A stretch of 64,000 bases of DNA from DATCMH01 sp036563505 (lineage in GTDB: Bacteria; Pseudomonadota; Alphaproteobacteria; Rhizobiales; Beijerinckiaceae). Below, piece after piece: positions 7,992 through 16,156 of this stretch. The stretch covers positions 62,001 through 126,000 of the forward strand of contig DATCMH010000025.1 of assembly GCA_036563505.1 (NCBI GenBank), written 5' to 3'. The translations under genes and the position numbers were made by a program. Below the pieces are notes generated by a model that was given only the letters and a program-made list of their open reading frames with translations, had not been told where the DNA came from and ran no database searches. Every line of letters begins with the position of its first letter. Position 1 is the first letter of the stretch.

Positions 7992-8290
7992 GGGGGGCCT
8001 CCTGACCGCACTGTTGATGGAGATAAGCTCCGAGGCGGGGCGGGCATAGTCTGACCTGCACCCGTCATCTGTACGCGTCGAGGCCGAGCGTCTCCAAGTC
8101 ACGGCCGTGGTCAGCGCTGTCGGTCGAAGGCTCCTTAGCGCCGAGCAGGCCAAACATTGCCGTCTGCTTCGGAGGACACCCGTTCGGCGGCTCTACGGCC
8201 GACATGGGCGGCGGACGGGCGCTTCACCCTCGCCGAAGTAGTACGTCCGAGTGGAGTATGCAAAACGCCTCATCGGTGCGGTCTGCTCGA
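7992..8290. other. Intergenic stretch without recognised gene
   Basis: It lies between the histidine phosphatase start and the stop of the flavin reductase, both leftward. Short open frames here have no ribosome site or family signature. The right end could hold a transcription stop for the catabolic operon, but I see no GC hairpin followed by a T-run. Confidence 0.4.
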
Positions 8291-8950
8291 TTAGCCCTCA
8301 GGACCGCGCGTCCGTGCCTGCCACTCCGCGTAGCTTTCGCGCTGCAGCGCGAACCGGTCGCGCTGGCGCGCGTATAGATCGCCGAACAGCCGTCCGATCG
8401 GGTGATGATGCTCGGCGCGCACCCGCAGCGCTGCCTCGTCCACGAGGCCGGCGCGGGCATGGAGGCGCAGCACTTCCCCAATCAGGATCTCCCGCTGCGG
8501 CCCGAAGGCCAGCGACACGGTGCGCCGGCATTCGAGCGCGAACGGCGCGTCGGCGAGATGCGGCACGGGCACGTCGATGCCGGGCGCCAGCGCCAGCCCC
8601 GCCGCCTCGACCTCGCTGACCTCCGGCGGGAAGTCGACGGCGCAGAGGTTCATGGCCTGCGCCAGATCCTCGTCGACGAGGTTGACCACGAAGGCGCCGC
8701 TTCCCGCGATGAGGCGCGTCGTGTCCTTGGGCGAGCCCTCCGCCTTATGCTGGAGGCCGAGCACCACGAGCGGCGGCTCCTCCGAGAAGACGTTGAAGAA
8801 GCTGAACGGGGCGGCGTTCACGACGCCCTCGGGCGAGAGCGTCGTCACGAGCGCGATCGGGCGCGGCACGATCGTGGCGCAGAGAAGCTTGTAGCGTTCC
8901 CGCGGCGCCAGCTCCGCGAAGCCGACGGTGAAGGGCGCCGCCCCGCTCAA
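8291..8950 (-). CDS. Flavin reductase family protein
   Basis: A 219-residue flavin reductase-like (FMN-binding split barrel, DIM6/NTAB, COG1853) protein. The diagnostic stretch is ATIVPRPIALVTT followed by NAAPFSFFNVFSEEPP, the FMN phosphate-binding and barrel strands, and later GEVLRLHARA. Such proteins supply reduced flavin to a partner monooxygenase or act as flavin-dependent reductases. The start is TTG at 8950, overlapping the stop of the upstream carbamoylase gene as TTGA, with a GGTGGAG box just before it. It is therefore coupled to the N-carbamoyl amidohydrolase and the ABC transporter genes. No partner monooxygenase is seen nearby apart from the distant P450. Confidence 0.82.
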   Translation of the reverse strand: MSGAAPFTVGFAELAPRERYKLLCATIVPRPIALVTTLSPEGVVNAAPFSFFNVFSEEPPLVVLGLQHKAEGSPKDTTRLIAGSGAFVVNLVDEDLAQAMNLCAVDFPPEVSEVEAAGLALAPGIDVPVPHLADAPFALECRRTVSLAFGPQREILIGEVLRLHARAGLVDEAALRVRAEHHHPIGRLFGDLYARQRDRFALQRESYAEWQARTRGPEG

Positions 8951-9870
8951 GGCAGCTCCACCCCGGTCTGGCTCGTGATGCGGCCGTAATGCTCGACGCG
9001 GCGGTGGCGGGCGAAGTCGAAAATCGTCTCCTTGCCGAACCGCGTCGCGTCGAGGTCGCAAGGGTGGACCACGACGCCGTCCTCCTCGTGCGCGATCTCG
9101 GCAACGATCATCCCGTCCGGATCGACGATGCACGTGCCGCCCATGAGGTGGTGGCCGTCCTCCGAACCGGCCTTGGCCACGGCCACGACCCAGGTGGAGT
9201 TCTGGTAGGCGCCGGCCTGCAGCGAGAGCTTGTGGTGGAACATGCGCCGCTCCAGCCCCTCGTCACCCTTCTGCGAGTTGACCGATGGCGTGTTGAAGCC
9301 GAGCACCACCATCTCGACCCCTTGCAGGCCCATGACGCGGTAGGTCTCGGGCCAGCGCCGGTCGTTGCAGATGCACATGCCGATGACGCCGCCGAGCATG
9401 CGCCAGACGGGGAAGCCGAGGTTACCCGGCTCGAAGTAGCGCTTCTCGAGGTGCTGGTGGGTGCGCTCCGGGTCGAACTCCTCGTGGCCGGGCAGATGCA
9501 CCTTGCGGTAGGTGCCCCTGATCGCCCCGTCCCGGTCGACGAGGATGGAGGTGTTGTAGTGGTGCCCGTCGGGGGTGAGCTCGGCGAAGCCGAAGGACAT
9601 GGCTAAGCCGAGCGCCTTGGCGCGCTCGAAGAGCGGCGCCGTGGCGGGGCTTGGCATCTCGCGCTCGAACCAGTGGTCGGCTTCCGCCCGGTCCTCGTGG
9701 TGCCAGCGCGGGAAGAAGGTGGTGAGCGCGAGCTCAGGATACACGATGAGGTCGGCGTCTTGCTCCTTCGCCTCGTCCATGAGGTCGATCATGCGGCGCA
9801 CGACGGCCTGGCGGCTGTCGTCCTTCTGGATGGGTCCGAGCTGGGCGGCGGCGGTGCGGAGGATGCGCAT
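8947..9870 (-). CDS. N-carbamoyl-D-amino-acid amidohydrolase (nitrilase superfamily)
   Basis: A 307-residue nitrilase-superfamily enzyme that closely follows the Agrobacterium D-carbamoylase pattern from end to end. The triad is visible: E46 in YPELALTTFFPRW, K123 in YRKVHLPGHEEF and C168 in MCICNDRRWPE. Other family blocks include HLEKRYFEPG(N/D)LGFPV and the closing HYG. The enzyme hydrolyses N-carbamoyl-D-amino acids to the amino acid, CO2 and ammonia, normally after a hydantoinase or dihydropyrimidinase. The start is the ATG at 9870, 14 bases downstream of the permease gene. The pairing with an amino-acid-type ABC importer suggests uptake and hydrolysis of a carbamoyl compound. Confidence 0.88.
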   Translation of the reverse strand: MRILRTAAAQLGPIQKDDSRQAVVRRMIDLMDEAKEQDADLIVYPELALTTFFPRWHHEDRAEADHWFEREMPSPATAPLFERAKALGLAMSFGFAELTPDGHHYNTSILVDRDGAIRGTYRKVHLPGHEEFDPERTHQHLEKRYFEPGNLGFPVWRMLGGVIGMCICNDRRWPETYRVMGLQGVEMVVLGFNTPSVNSQKGDEGLERRMFHHKLSLQAGAYQNSTWVVAVAKAGSEDGHHLMGGTCIVDPDGMIVAEIAHEEDGVVVHPCDLDATRFGKETIFDFARHRRVEHYGRITSQTGVELP

Positions 9871-9884
9871 GGAAGGGCTCCCGA

Positions 9885-10550
9885 TCAGGCGGCGACGCGG
9901 TGCTCGAGGCGGCTGACGAGCCGCACCACGGGCCAGAGGATGAGCAAGTACAGGCCCGCCGCCATAACGATCGGCGAGGCGTTGTAGGTGACCGAGCGCG
10001 CCATGTCGGCGGCGTAGAGGAGCTCGGTGAAGGACACGACGCTGGCGAGCGAGGTGAGCTTCACCACCTCCACCGTGTTCGAGACGAGGTCCGGCAGCAC
10101 GTTGCGCGCTGCCTGGGGCAGAACGACCGAGGTGAAGGCCTGGAACTCGGTCAGCCCCGTCGAGCGCGCTGCCTCCCACTGGCCGGTCCCGACCGAATCG
10201 ATCCCGGCGCGGTAGATCTCGCCGTAGAAGCTCGAGGCGTTGAGCGTGAACGCGATGCACACCGCGAGGAAAGGCGAGGGGCGCAGGCCCGCGAAGGGCA
10301 GGCCGGAATAGATCAGGATCAGCAGGGCCAGCGGCGGCAGGGCGCGCAGGACGTCCGTGAGGATTTTGGTGGTGCCGCGAAGCCAGGCCCGGCGCGAACG
10401 GCGCGCCAGCGCCACCAGAAGCCCGCCGGCGAGACCCAACGGGATCACCGCGGCGCAGAGCAGCGCCGTCATGCCGAGACCCCGCAGGATCAGGGGCCAG
10501 GCCTGACGCATCACGTCGAGGTTCAGGAACTGGCTGACGAAGAGATCCAT
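9885..10550 (-). CDS. Polar amino acid ABC transporter permease (HisM/GltK-like)
   Basis: A 221-residue inner-membrane permease with about five helices. The EAA-type loop EAARSTGLTEFQAFTSVVLP after IDSVGTGQW is typical of the polar amino acid (PAAT) family; the helical core begins at GMTALLCAAVIPLG. The start ATG at 10550 overlaps the stop of the other permease as ATGA. With that permease, the ATPase at 11436 and the binding protein at 12194 it forms a complete importer. The ligand could be an amino acid or, given the neighbouring carbamoylase, an N-carbamoyl amino acid. Confidence 0.88.
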   Translation of the reverse strand: MDLFVSQFLNLDVMRQAWPLILRGLGMTALLCAAVIPLGLAGGLLVALARRSRRAWLRGTTKILTDVLRALPPLALLILIYSGLPFAGLRPSPFLAVCIAFTLNASSFYGEIYRAGIDSVGTGQWEAARSTGLTEFQAFTSVVLPQAARNVLPDLVSNTVEVVKLTSLASVVSFTELLYAADMARSVTYNASPIVMAAGLYLLILWPVVRLVSRLEHRVAA

Positions 10551-11233
10551 CAGGCGCGATTCCAGGCGAAGCGCCGCTCGATCCGGCCCGCCAGCGCCAG
10601 CACGGGGATGAAGACGAGGAGGTAGGCCACCGCGGCCATCATCAGCGGCGTCGCGTTGCCCGTCACTGCGACCGCCGTCTGCGCCTGGTTGATGATCTCG
10701 GCGACGCCGATCACCGAGCCGAGCGCGGTGTTTTTGGTGATGGCGATGGTGCGGTTGGTCAGCGGCGGGATCGCGAGCCGAAAGGCCTGAGGCAGGATCA
10801 CGGTGCGTAATGTCTCGCCGAAGGTCAGCCCCGTGGAACGCGCCGCATCCCACTGGCCCTTGCGCACCGAGAGGATGCCTGCCCAAAGGATCTCCTCGGA
10901 AAAGGCGGCAAGCACCAGGGAGAGCACGAGCCAGAGCACCGCGAAGGCGGAGAGCGTCACCCCGACGTTTGGCAGACCGAAATAGGCGATCAGGATGATG
11001 ACGAGGGGCGGTACGGCCCGGAAGACGTCGACGAGGACGATAATGAGAGCGTTCAGGGGCCGGATGCGGTAGGCGCGCAGGTAAGCGAGCGCGAGGCCGA
11101 GCGCGAGGCCCGTCGCCACGACGGCGAGTGCCACCTCCACGGTGACGAGCACGCCGTTGGCGATCGCCGGCCAGGTTTTCTGGGCGAGCGCTGGATTGAG
11201 GAAGGTCTCGACGAAGCGGTCGAGGTCGGTCAC
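10550..11233 (-). CDS. Polar amino acid ABC transporter permease (second subunit)
   Basis: A 227-residue permease, paralogue of the downstream gene: helices around ALAVVATGLALGLALAYL and ALIIVLVDVFRAVPP, and the EAA-like loop WDAARSTGLTFGETLRTVILP that docks with the ATPase. The GTG at 11233 is the likely start (MTDLDRFVETFL); the frame is open further upstream, but that region is the family C repeat and carries no transport sequence. The stop overlaps the next permease start (ATGA), so the two permeases are coupled and should form a heterodimer. Confidence 0.86.
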   Translation of the reverse strand: MTDLDRFVETFLNPALAQKTWPAIANGVLVTVEVALAVVATGLALGLALAYLRAYRIRPLNALIIVLVDVFRAVPPLVIILIAYFGLPNVGVTLSAFAVLWLVLSLVLAAFSEEILWAGILSVRKGQWDAARSTGLTFGETLRTVILPQAFRLAIPPLTNRTIAITKNTALGSVIGVAEIINQAQTAVAVTGNATPLMMAAVAYLLVFIPVLALAGRIERRFAWNRA

Positions 11234-11252
11234 GGGCGATGCTTCCCGCGCT

Positions 11253-11414
11253 GCCTTCTCCCCTCGTGGGAGAAGGTGCCCTGCGAGGCAGGGCGGACGA
11301 GGGGGTGTTCGGCGAAGGCCCGAGTGGCGGAGAGATACCCCACACCCTCGCCTTCGGCTCGCTTCGCCTGCCGGTCCGCAGCCAAAGCCCTCTCCCACAA
11401 GGGGAGAGGGGAGG
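11253..11414. repeat. Family C intergenic palindromic element
   Basis: It fills the gap between the ABC ATPase and the permease. One end is CCTTCTCCCC...GGGAGAAGG and the other CCCTCTCCCAC...GGGGAGAGGGG, with GCCCTGCGAGGCAGGGC and a CCCTCGCC/GGCGAAG-type stem between. Such boundary sequences are common dispersed elements in Hyphomicrobiales genomes. It differs from families A and B in this window. Confidence 0.8.
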
Positions 11415-11435
11415 CGCGCCCCTCTGATGATGCTC

Positions 11436-12203
11436 TCACCGCGCGATCTCCGAGACGAAAGCCCTCGTCCGCGCGCTCTCCGGCGCGCCGAAGATGCGCT
11501 CGGGCGGGCCTTCCTCCACGACTCGGCCACCCTCCATGAACACCACGCGGTCGGCCGCCTCCCGGGCAAAGCGCATCTCGTGGGAGACGACAACCATCGT
11601 CATCCCGGCCTCCCTCAGGTCGCGCATGACGCCGAGCACCGAACCGACGAGCTCCGGGTCCAGCGCCGAGGTCGGCTCGTCGAAGAGCATGACGCTGGGC
11701 TCGAGCGCCACGGCGCGAGCGATGGCGACGCGCTGCTGCTGCCCGCCCGAGAGCTCGGCCGGGTAGCGCTCCGCCTTGTCGGCGAGGCCGACGCGGGCAA
11801 GCGCCGCGCGCCCGAGGGCGTCGGCCTCGGCGCGGCCCTTCTTCAGCACCTTGCGCAAGGCGAGCGTCACGTTCCCGAGCGCCGTCTTGTGCGGGTAGAG
11901 ATTGAAGCTCTGGAACACCATGCCGATGCGCCTGCGCACCCCGTTGAGGTCGCAAGCCCTGTCCATCAGCTCGACGCCGTCGAAGCGGATCGACCCTTCG
12001 TCCGGCTCCTCGAGCCGGTTGCAGCAGCGCAGCAGGGTGCTTTTTCCCGAGCCCGACGGGCCGATGAGGAAGACGAGTTCCTGAGGCGCGACGAAGAGAT
12101 CGACGCCCTTCAGCGCCTCGAAGGCGCCGAAGCGCTTCCAGATCCCCGTCGCCGCCAGAAGGGGCTCACGCTTCGCCCCGGCCTCGCCCGCGCTCAAGAG
12201 CAC
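11436..12203 (-). CDS. Polar amino acid ABC transporter ATP-binding protein
   Basis: A 255-residue GlnQ/HisP-type ATPase: Walker A GPSGSGKST, Q-loop VFQSFNLYPHKTALGNV, signature LSGGQQQR, Walker B VMLFDEPTSALD and H-loop VVSHEM. It energises the two permeases downstream. The start is either GTG at 12203 or TTG at 12197; both lie inside the 3' end of the binding-protein gene, and the TTG gives a TTGA overlap with that gene's stop. Family C repeat follows its stop before the permeases, an unusual insertion inside one transporter operon. Confidence 0.9.
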   Translation of the reverse strand: MLLSAGEAGAKREPLLAATGIWKRFGAFEALKGVDLFVAPQELVFLIGPSGSGKSTLLRCCNRLEEPDEGSIRFDGVELMDRACDLNGVRRRIGMVFQSFNLYPHKTALGNVTLALRKVLKKGRAEADALGRAALARVGLADKAERYPAELSGGQQQRVAIARAVALEPSVMLFDEPTSALDPELVGSVLGVMRDLREAGMTMVVVSHEMRFAREAADRVVFMEGGRVVEEGPPERIFGAPESARTRAFVSEIAR

Positions 12204-13048
12204 GAGGCTTGGCGCGGCGTCGCGTCGTAGCCAGGCATGTCCGGCACCCCCGTGCCCGGGAACACCGTGACGGCTGCGGCGCCCGCTCGGGGCGCGAGGC
12301 CGAACCACTTCTCGTGCAGCTTGGCGATCGTGCCGTCCGTCTTCAGGCACTCGATGGCGTTCTCGAGCTGGGCGCGCATGTCCGTGCGGTCCTTGCGCAC
12401 CGCCGCCGACCAGACGAGACCCGTCGAGTGCAGGTAGGAGAGCTTGAGCTGCGGGTTCTGCTTCACGCCCCAGGCCGCCACGGTGTTGCCGGTGATGTTG
12501 GCGAAGGCCCGCCCTGACAGCACCGCCTGGACGGCGTCGGATTGCGTGCCGAAGGACTCGACCTTCCAGCCCACCTGGCTTTCCAATCCCCTGGCCCAGC
12601 TGTCGTAGGCCGAGCCCCGGTTGACGGTGACGACCTTGTCCTTGAGCTCTTCGAGCTTGCCGATCTCAGGGGCGTCCCGCTTCACCAGGAACTGGAAGTC
12701 CGTGTTGAGGTAGCCCTCGGGAAAGAGATAGCCCTCGGCCCGCTCCTTCGTGACCGTGACTGGCGCGATGATGAAGTCGTAAGTGCCGGCCTGGAGCGCG
12801 GGCAGGAGCCCTGAGAACTGCGCCGAGTCGACCGTGACCTCGCGCTTCAGCTTCTTGCCGATCTCCTGGGCGAGGTCGACGTTGAAGCCTTGCGTGCCGC
12901 CCTGGAGGTTGGGAAAGGCATGCGGCGCGAAGGTGCCGTCCACGGCCGTCTTGAGCGGGCCCTGTTGGGCGAGCGCGGCGCCGGCGAGAAGACAGACACT
13001 CGCCGCAAGGCCGAGGCGGCCCGCCGATCGAAACCAGGTCGTCGTCAT
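12194..13048 (-). CDS. ABC transporter substrate-binding protein (amino acid type)
   Basis: A 284-residue periplasmic binding protein (SBP_bac_3). It has an export signal with a hydrophobic core LGLAASVCLLAGAALA and likely cleavage after ALA. Family blocks are GFNVDLAQEIGKKL, TYDFIIAPVTVTKERAE and VTVNRGSAYDSWA, with the closing GTIAKLHEKWFG. It delivers substrate to the permease pair encoded downstream. The ATG at 13048 is preceded by a purine-rich GGGGGAAAG box. It is the first gene of the leftward operon, so the promoter should lie in the 395-base gap upstream. Confidence 0.88.
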   Translation of the reverse strand: MTTTWFRSAGRLGLAASVCLLAGAALAQQGPLKTAVDGTFAPHAFPNLQGGTQGFNVDLAQEIGKKLKREVTVDSAQFSGLLPALQAGTYDFIIAPVTVTKERAEGYLFPEGYLNTDFQFLVKRDAPEIGKLEELKDKVVTVNRGSAYDSWARGLESQVGWKVESFGTQSDAVQAVLSGRAFANITGNTVAAWGVKQNPQLKLSYLHSTGLVWSAAVRKDRTDMRAQLENAIECLKTDGTIAKLHEKWFGLAPRAGAAAVTVFPGTGVPDMPGYDATPRQASCS

Positions 13049-13443
13049 CGTGCGCTTTCCCCCGTGATCCACCACGCCGCCGCGGGCGGCTTTCGGCGTT
13101 GTTCGCAAAGTCTATGCCGGGGGTCGCGTAAGGCTCAAGGCGAAGGTCGAGGGCGCTGGCAGAACTTTGAGGGCTCATCCGAGCTTTTGGTCAGCGATCA
13201 AGCGGATGCGGCAGCCTTCGGGCATGCATCAAGAGGCAGCCCCACGAGGCTCGTCCAGCGAGCCGTTCGGGCTTGGGCGTGAACTTGTCCTTCGGCGGAC
13301 GTGAACCTCCGCGCGATCCGGAAGCACTATGATGTCATCGGCGCAGACGGCGTTCATGTCAGCGCAGTGGACAAAATCGAAGGCAGTCGCCTCAGGTGAA
13401 CCGGAAGCGACGCTATCCGGATCATCGCTACTGCTTGTGATAA
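13049..13443. other. Intergenic region upstream of the ABC transporter operon
   Basis: A 395-base gap with no convincing gene. Its GC content is visibly lower around 13310-13440 than in neighbouring coding DNA. The promoter of the leftward transporter operon should be at its left end; I could not pick one with confidence. The short frame around 13229-13471 overlaps the tRNA and is not a gene. Confidence 0.45.
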
Positions 13444-13521
13444 TGGTCGGAGCGGCGGGATTTGAACCCACGACCCCTAGTCCCCCAGACTAGTGCGCTA
13501 ACCGGGCTGCGCTACGCTCCG
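13444..13521 (-). tRNA. tRNA-Pro (GGG)
   Basis: Read on the minus strand it folds as a full cloverleaf: acceptor stem CGGAGCG/CGCTCCG, D arm GCGC AGCCCGGTTA GCGC, anticodon stem CTAGT/ACTAG with loop CTGGGGG (anticodon GGG), T arm GTGGG TTCAAAT CCCGC, discriminator A, and an encoded CCA. It is proline by anticodon. Confidence 0.95.
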
Positions 13522-13540
13522 ACGCCTGTGCGGCCGGACG

Positions 13541-13569
13541 GACATAGGGGAGTTCCGGGGCGGGCGCAA
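13541..13569 (-). promoter_or_regulatory. Probable tRNA-Pro promoter
   Basis: On the minus strand TTGCGC (13569-13564) and TATGTC (13546-13541) are separated by 17 bases and lie about 20 bases upstream of the tRNA 5' end, a sigma-70-like arrangement. Confidence 0.5.
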
Positions 13570-13587
13570 CCCTGAGCGGGGTTGCGC
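13564..13587 (-). other. Stem-loop between P450 gene and tRNA-Pro
   Basis: GCGCAACCC and GGGTTGCGC form a nine-base-pair hairpin with a short loop, ten bases past the P450 stop. It has no T-run, so it is at best a factor-dependent or 3'-stabilising structure. It shares bases with the -35 of the tRNA promoter. Confidence 0.45.
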
Positions 13588-13596
13588 GAGGTCCGG

Positions 13597-14946
13597 TCAG
13601 GCCTCGCCGGGTCGAAGCGTCAATCGCACGCCGACATGGGCGAGGGTGCCGGGAAGGGGTCGGTCGGCCACCAACCGATCGGGCGGATCGAGCGCGATCG
13701 CGTGATCGTGCAACAGGCTCGCGATCATCGCGCTGCCGACGAGGGGCACGAGGTGATGGGCCGGGCAGGTGCCCGGGCCCTCGCTGAAGGGGATCAAGGG
13801 CCAGCGCCGGGGAGTAGCGGGGCCGAGCCAGAGCTCGGGGGCGAAGCGGTGGGCTTCAGCCAGGCGCTCTTCGTCGCGGTGGAAGAAGGGGACGAAGATC
13901 AGGAGCTGGGTGTTCTTCTCGATCCTGCCTCCGGGCCAGGCTAAGTCCTGCATCGTCTCGCGCAGGATGGCGGGCGTCGTCGGCCAGAGCCGGATCGACT
14001 CGAGGAGGCAGGCGCGCGTGAAGGGCAGATCGCGGCGGGCCGTCGCGCGGGCGGCGACGCTCTCGTCGCGGACGCGTCCCTGGGCGGCCGAATGGGCGGC
14101 GATGAGGGCCAGCGCGCGATAGGTCGCGATGCCGGCCGCATCGAAGGCGAAGAGCCAGTGGGCGACCTGATCGGCAGGGGCCGTGACCGCCGTGTTCGAT
14201 CGCGCCGCGATCCGCTCGGCGAGGCTGCCGGGCTCGGCTCGGTCGAGATGCGCCTGGAGCCGGGCGTAGAAGCGGTGGCGCAGGGCCCGGCGTTTCGGAT
14301 GGAGGAACGCCCAGTTGCCCGCCCGCCGCAAGGCGGCGAGGTCGTCGGTGAGCGCGTGGTCGTCACGGGCCCCGTGGCCGAGGATGAGCCGTCGCGCGGC
14401 GGCGTACCAAGCGGTGATGAACCGGTCCCACGTCAAGGTCCGGCCGGCCTTCACGAGGAGGGTGCGGGCCTCCTCACCGATGATGCCGAACACGGTGTCG
14501 GCCATGCCGTGGAAGGGGCGGTCGCTCTCGAGGAGGTCGTCGTGGAAGCGGCGGCGCTCCGCGCGCTCGGGCGGATCGGAGATCAGGACGTTGCGCGGCT
14601 CGAAATGCGACAGCGCCGAACGCTTCTCGAGGGTCGCCGGCGCGAAGGGGTCCGGTGCGCCGGCCAGGACGCGGTGCACGTCCTCGGCGGCCAGGATGAT
14701 CCCTTGCGGCCGAAGCGGGGTGGCGAGGAGGATCGGCCCCTCGCCGTAGCGCGCCCGCAGGTTCTGAAGCCGCCGGACGGCCCTCAGATCGAGACCGAGG
14801 TGTTCGGACATCGCTTCCACCCGGGGACGCCGGATGAACATCCCCTTGCCGAGGGTGGGGAGAACCACGTCGGCGAGCACGGCCAGGGTGTCGACCACGC
14901 TCGCCCTGGCGAGCCCTCGGCGGGGAGGGCTCTCCTCGATGTCCAT
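13597..14946 (-). CDS. Cytochrome P450
   Basis: A 449-residue P450. The heme-binding loop is PFSEGPGTCPAHHL with the thiolate Cys near residue 391, the K-helix ExxR is LLESIRLWPTTP, and the I-helix is WLFAFDAAGIATYRAL. There is no transmembrane anchor or fused reductase, so it needs separate ferredoxin partners, which are not in the window. The start ATG at 14946 follows GAGGATCGC. It lies 44 bases downstream of a ROK sugar kinase on the same strand and may share its transcript. The substrate cannot be told; the form with a conserved SEGPGTCPA loop is widespread in Hyphomicrobiales. Confidence 0.88.
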   Translation of the reverse strand: MDIEESPPRRGLARASVVDTLAVLADVVLPTLGKGMFIRRPRVEAMSEHLGLDLRAVRRLQNLRARYGEGPILLATPLRPQGIILAAEDVHRVLAGAPDPFAPATLEKRSALSHFEPRNVLISDPPERAERRRFHDDLLESDRPFHGMADTVFGIIGEEARTLLVKAGRTLTWDRFITAWYAAARRLILGHGARDDHALTDDLAALRRAGNWAFLHPKRRALRHRFYARLQAHLDRAEPGSLAERIAARSNTAVTAPADQVAHWLFAFDAAGIATYRALALIAAHSAAQGRVRDESVAARATARRDLPFTRACLLESIRLWPTTPAILRETMQDLAWPGGRIEKNTQLLIFVPFFHRDEERLAEAHRFAPELWLGPATPRRWPLIPFSEGPGTCPAHHLVPLVGSAMIASLLHDHAIALDPPDRLVADRPLPGTLAHVGVRLTLRPGEA

Positions 14947-14990
14947 GCGATCCTCGCGCCGTGAAAGGGCAGGCCGTCCCGCAAACGGGT

Positions 14991-15926
14991 TCAGGCCTCA
15001 CCCGTTCCGCGCCGTGACGCGGCCGGCGCCCCATCGTTCCAAAGCCAGGCCGCGCCGCGCACGCCCGACGAGTCGCCGTGAACGGCCTTGCGGATCGGGG
15101 TCGTGAAAACGTCGGAGAAGACGAAGGGCGCCGCGCGCTCCGGCAGTGCCGCGTAGATCTCCTCGACCGCGGAGAGCCCGCCGCCGAGCACGATCACGTC
15201 CGGGTCGAGGACGTTGACGACGTGGGCGACCCCGCGGGCGAGGCGGTCGAGGTAGAGGTCAAGGGAGGTGAGCGCCTCCGCTTCGCCTTGACGCGCGGCC
15301 GCGACCACGTCCTCGGCGCGACGGGCTTGGCCGCTTCGCCGCTCGTGGTCGCGCGCGAGGCCAGGGCCGGAGAGCCAGGTTTCGAGGCAGCCGTGCCGCC
15401 CGCAATAGCAGGCCGGGCCGGGCCGCTCCTCGTCCCGCGGCCAGGGGAGGGGGTTGTGACCCCACTCGCCCGCGATCCGATGCCGGCCCGGGAGCGGCCG
15501 TCCCTCGACGGCGATGCCCGACCCGACGCCCGTGCCGAGGATGACGGCCCAGACGACTGCCGCGCCGCGGCCTGCGCCGTCCACCGCCTCGGATACGGCC
15601 AGGCAGTTGGCGTCGTTCTCGATCCGCACCGGCCGGCCCAGCGCCTGGGCGAGGTCGCGGTCGAGGGGGCGGCCGTTGAGCCAGGTGGAATTGGCGTTCT
15701 TGACGAGGCCCGTGGCGGGCGAGATCGCGCCCGGGATGCCGACGCCCACCGTGCCGCTTTGTCCGAGGCCGCTCTCGATCGCTTGCACGAGGCCGACGGC
15801 CGCCGCGATGCAGGCGGGATAATCGTCTTGGGGCGTCGGGATCCGCCGCCGGTCGCGGACGGCGCCGGCTTCGTCGAGCGCGACCGCCTCCATCTTGGTG
15901 CCGCCCCAGTCGATGCCGATGCGCAA
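14991..15926 (-). CDS. ROK family sugar kinase (Mak fructokinase-like)
   Basis: A 311-residue ROK kinase. The ATP phosphate loop is IGIDWGGTKMEAV, catalytic Asp lies in RIENDANCLA, and the zinc cluster is CYCGRHGCLE after GEWGHNPLPWP. That last block is characteristic of the Mak/fructokinase branch, so D-fructose (or mannose) is the likely substrate, giving fructose 6-phosphate. TTG at 15926 is the best start: it follows GGAGGGAGCAGGAC and leads straight into the phosphate-loop strand. Upstream in-frame codons would add an Arg/Ser-rich tail with no match. The P450 gene follows it after 44 bases. Confidence 0.85.
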   Translation of the reverse strand: MRIGIDWGGTKMEAVALDEAGAVRDRRRIPTPQDDYPACIAAAVGLVQAIESGLGQSGTVGVGIPGAISPATGLVKNANSTWLNGRPLDRDLAQALGRPVRIENDANCLAVSEAVDGAGRGAAVVWAVILGTGVGSGIAVEGRPLPGRHRIAGEWGHNPLPWPRDEERPGPACYCGRHGCLETWLSGPGLARDHERRSGQARRAEDVVAAARQGEAEALTSLDLYLDRLARGVAHVVNVLDPDVIVLGGGLSAVEEIYAALPERAAPFVFSDVFTTPIRKAVHGDSSGVRGAAWLWNDGAPAASRRGTGEA

Positions 15927-16156
15927 AGTCCTGCTCCCTCCACGAGGAGTGCTGGCTCGCACGGGTTCGAAAGCGCGGCAAGCGCCCGTTTACCCTTCCG
16001 ATCTAGGGTCGCTTCCGGGCCACGTCGCGTATCGGCCCCGCCTGCAAAAAGGTGCGGCGCCCCGCCTGCTCGAAGGCTCGAGCGGGCGGGGCGTCCGGCA
16101 CGACCATGCCGAAGAGCCCTCGACGGGCTCCGGCGCTAGAACACGAAGGGCGGATC

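Noticed and set aside
13229..13471. 80-codon leftward frame next to tRNA-Pro
   Set aside because: It reads into the tRNA itself and has no ribosome site or family signature.
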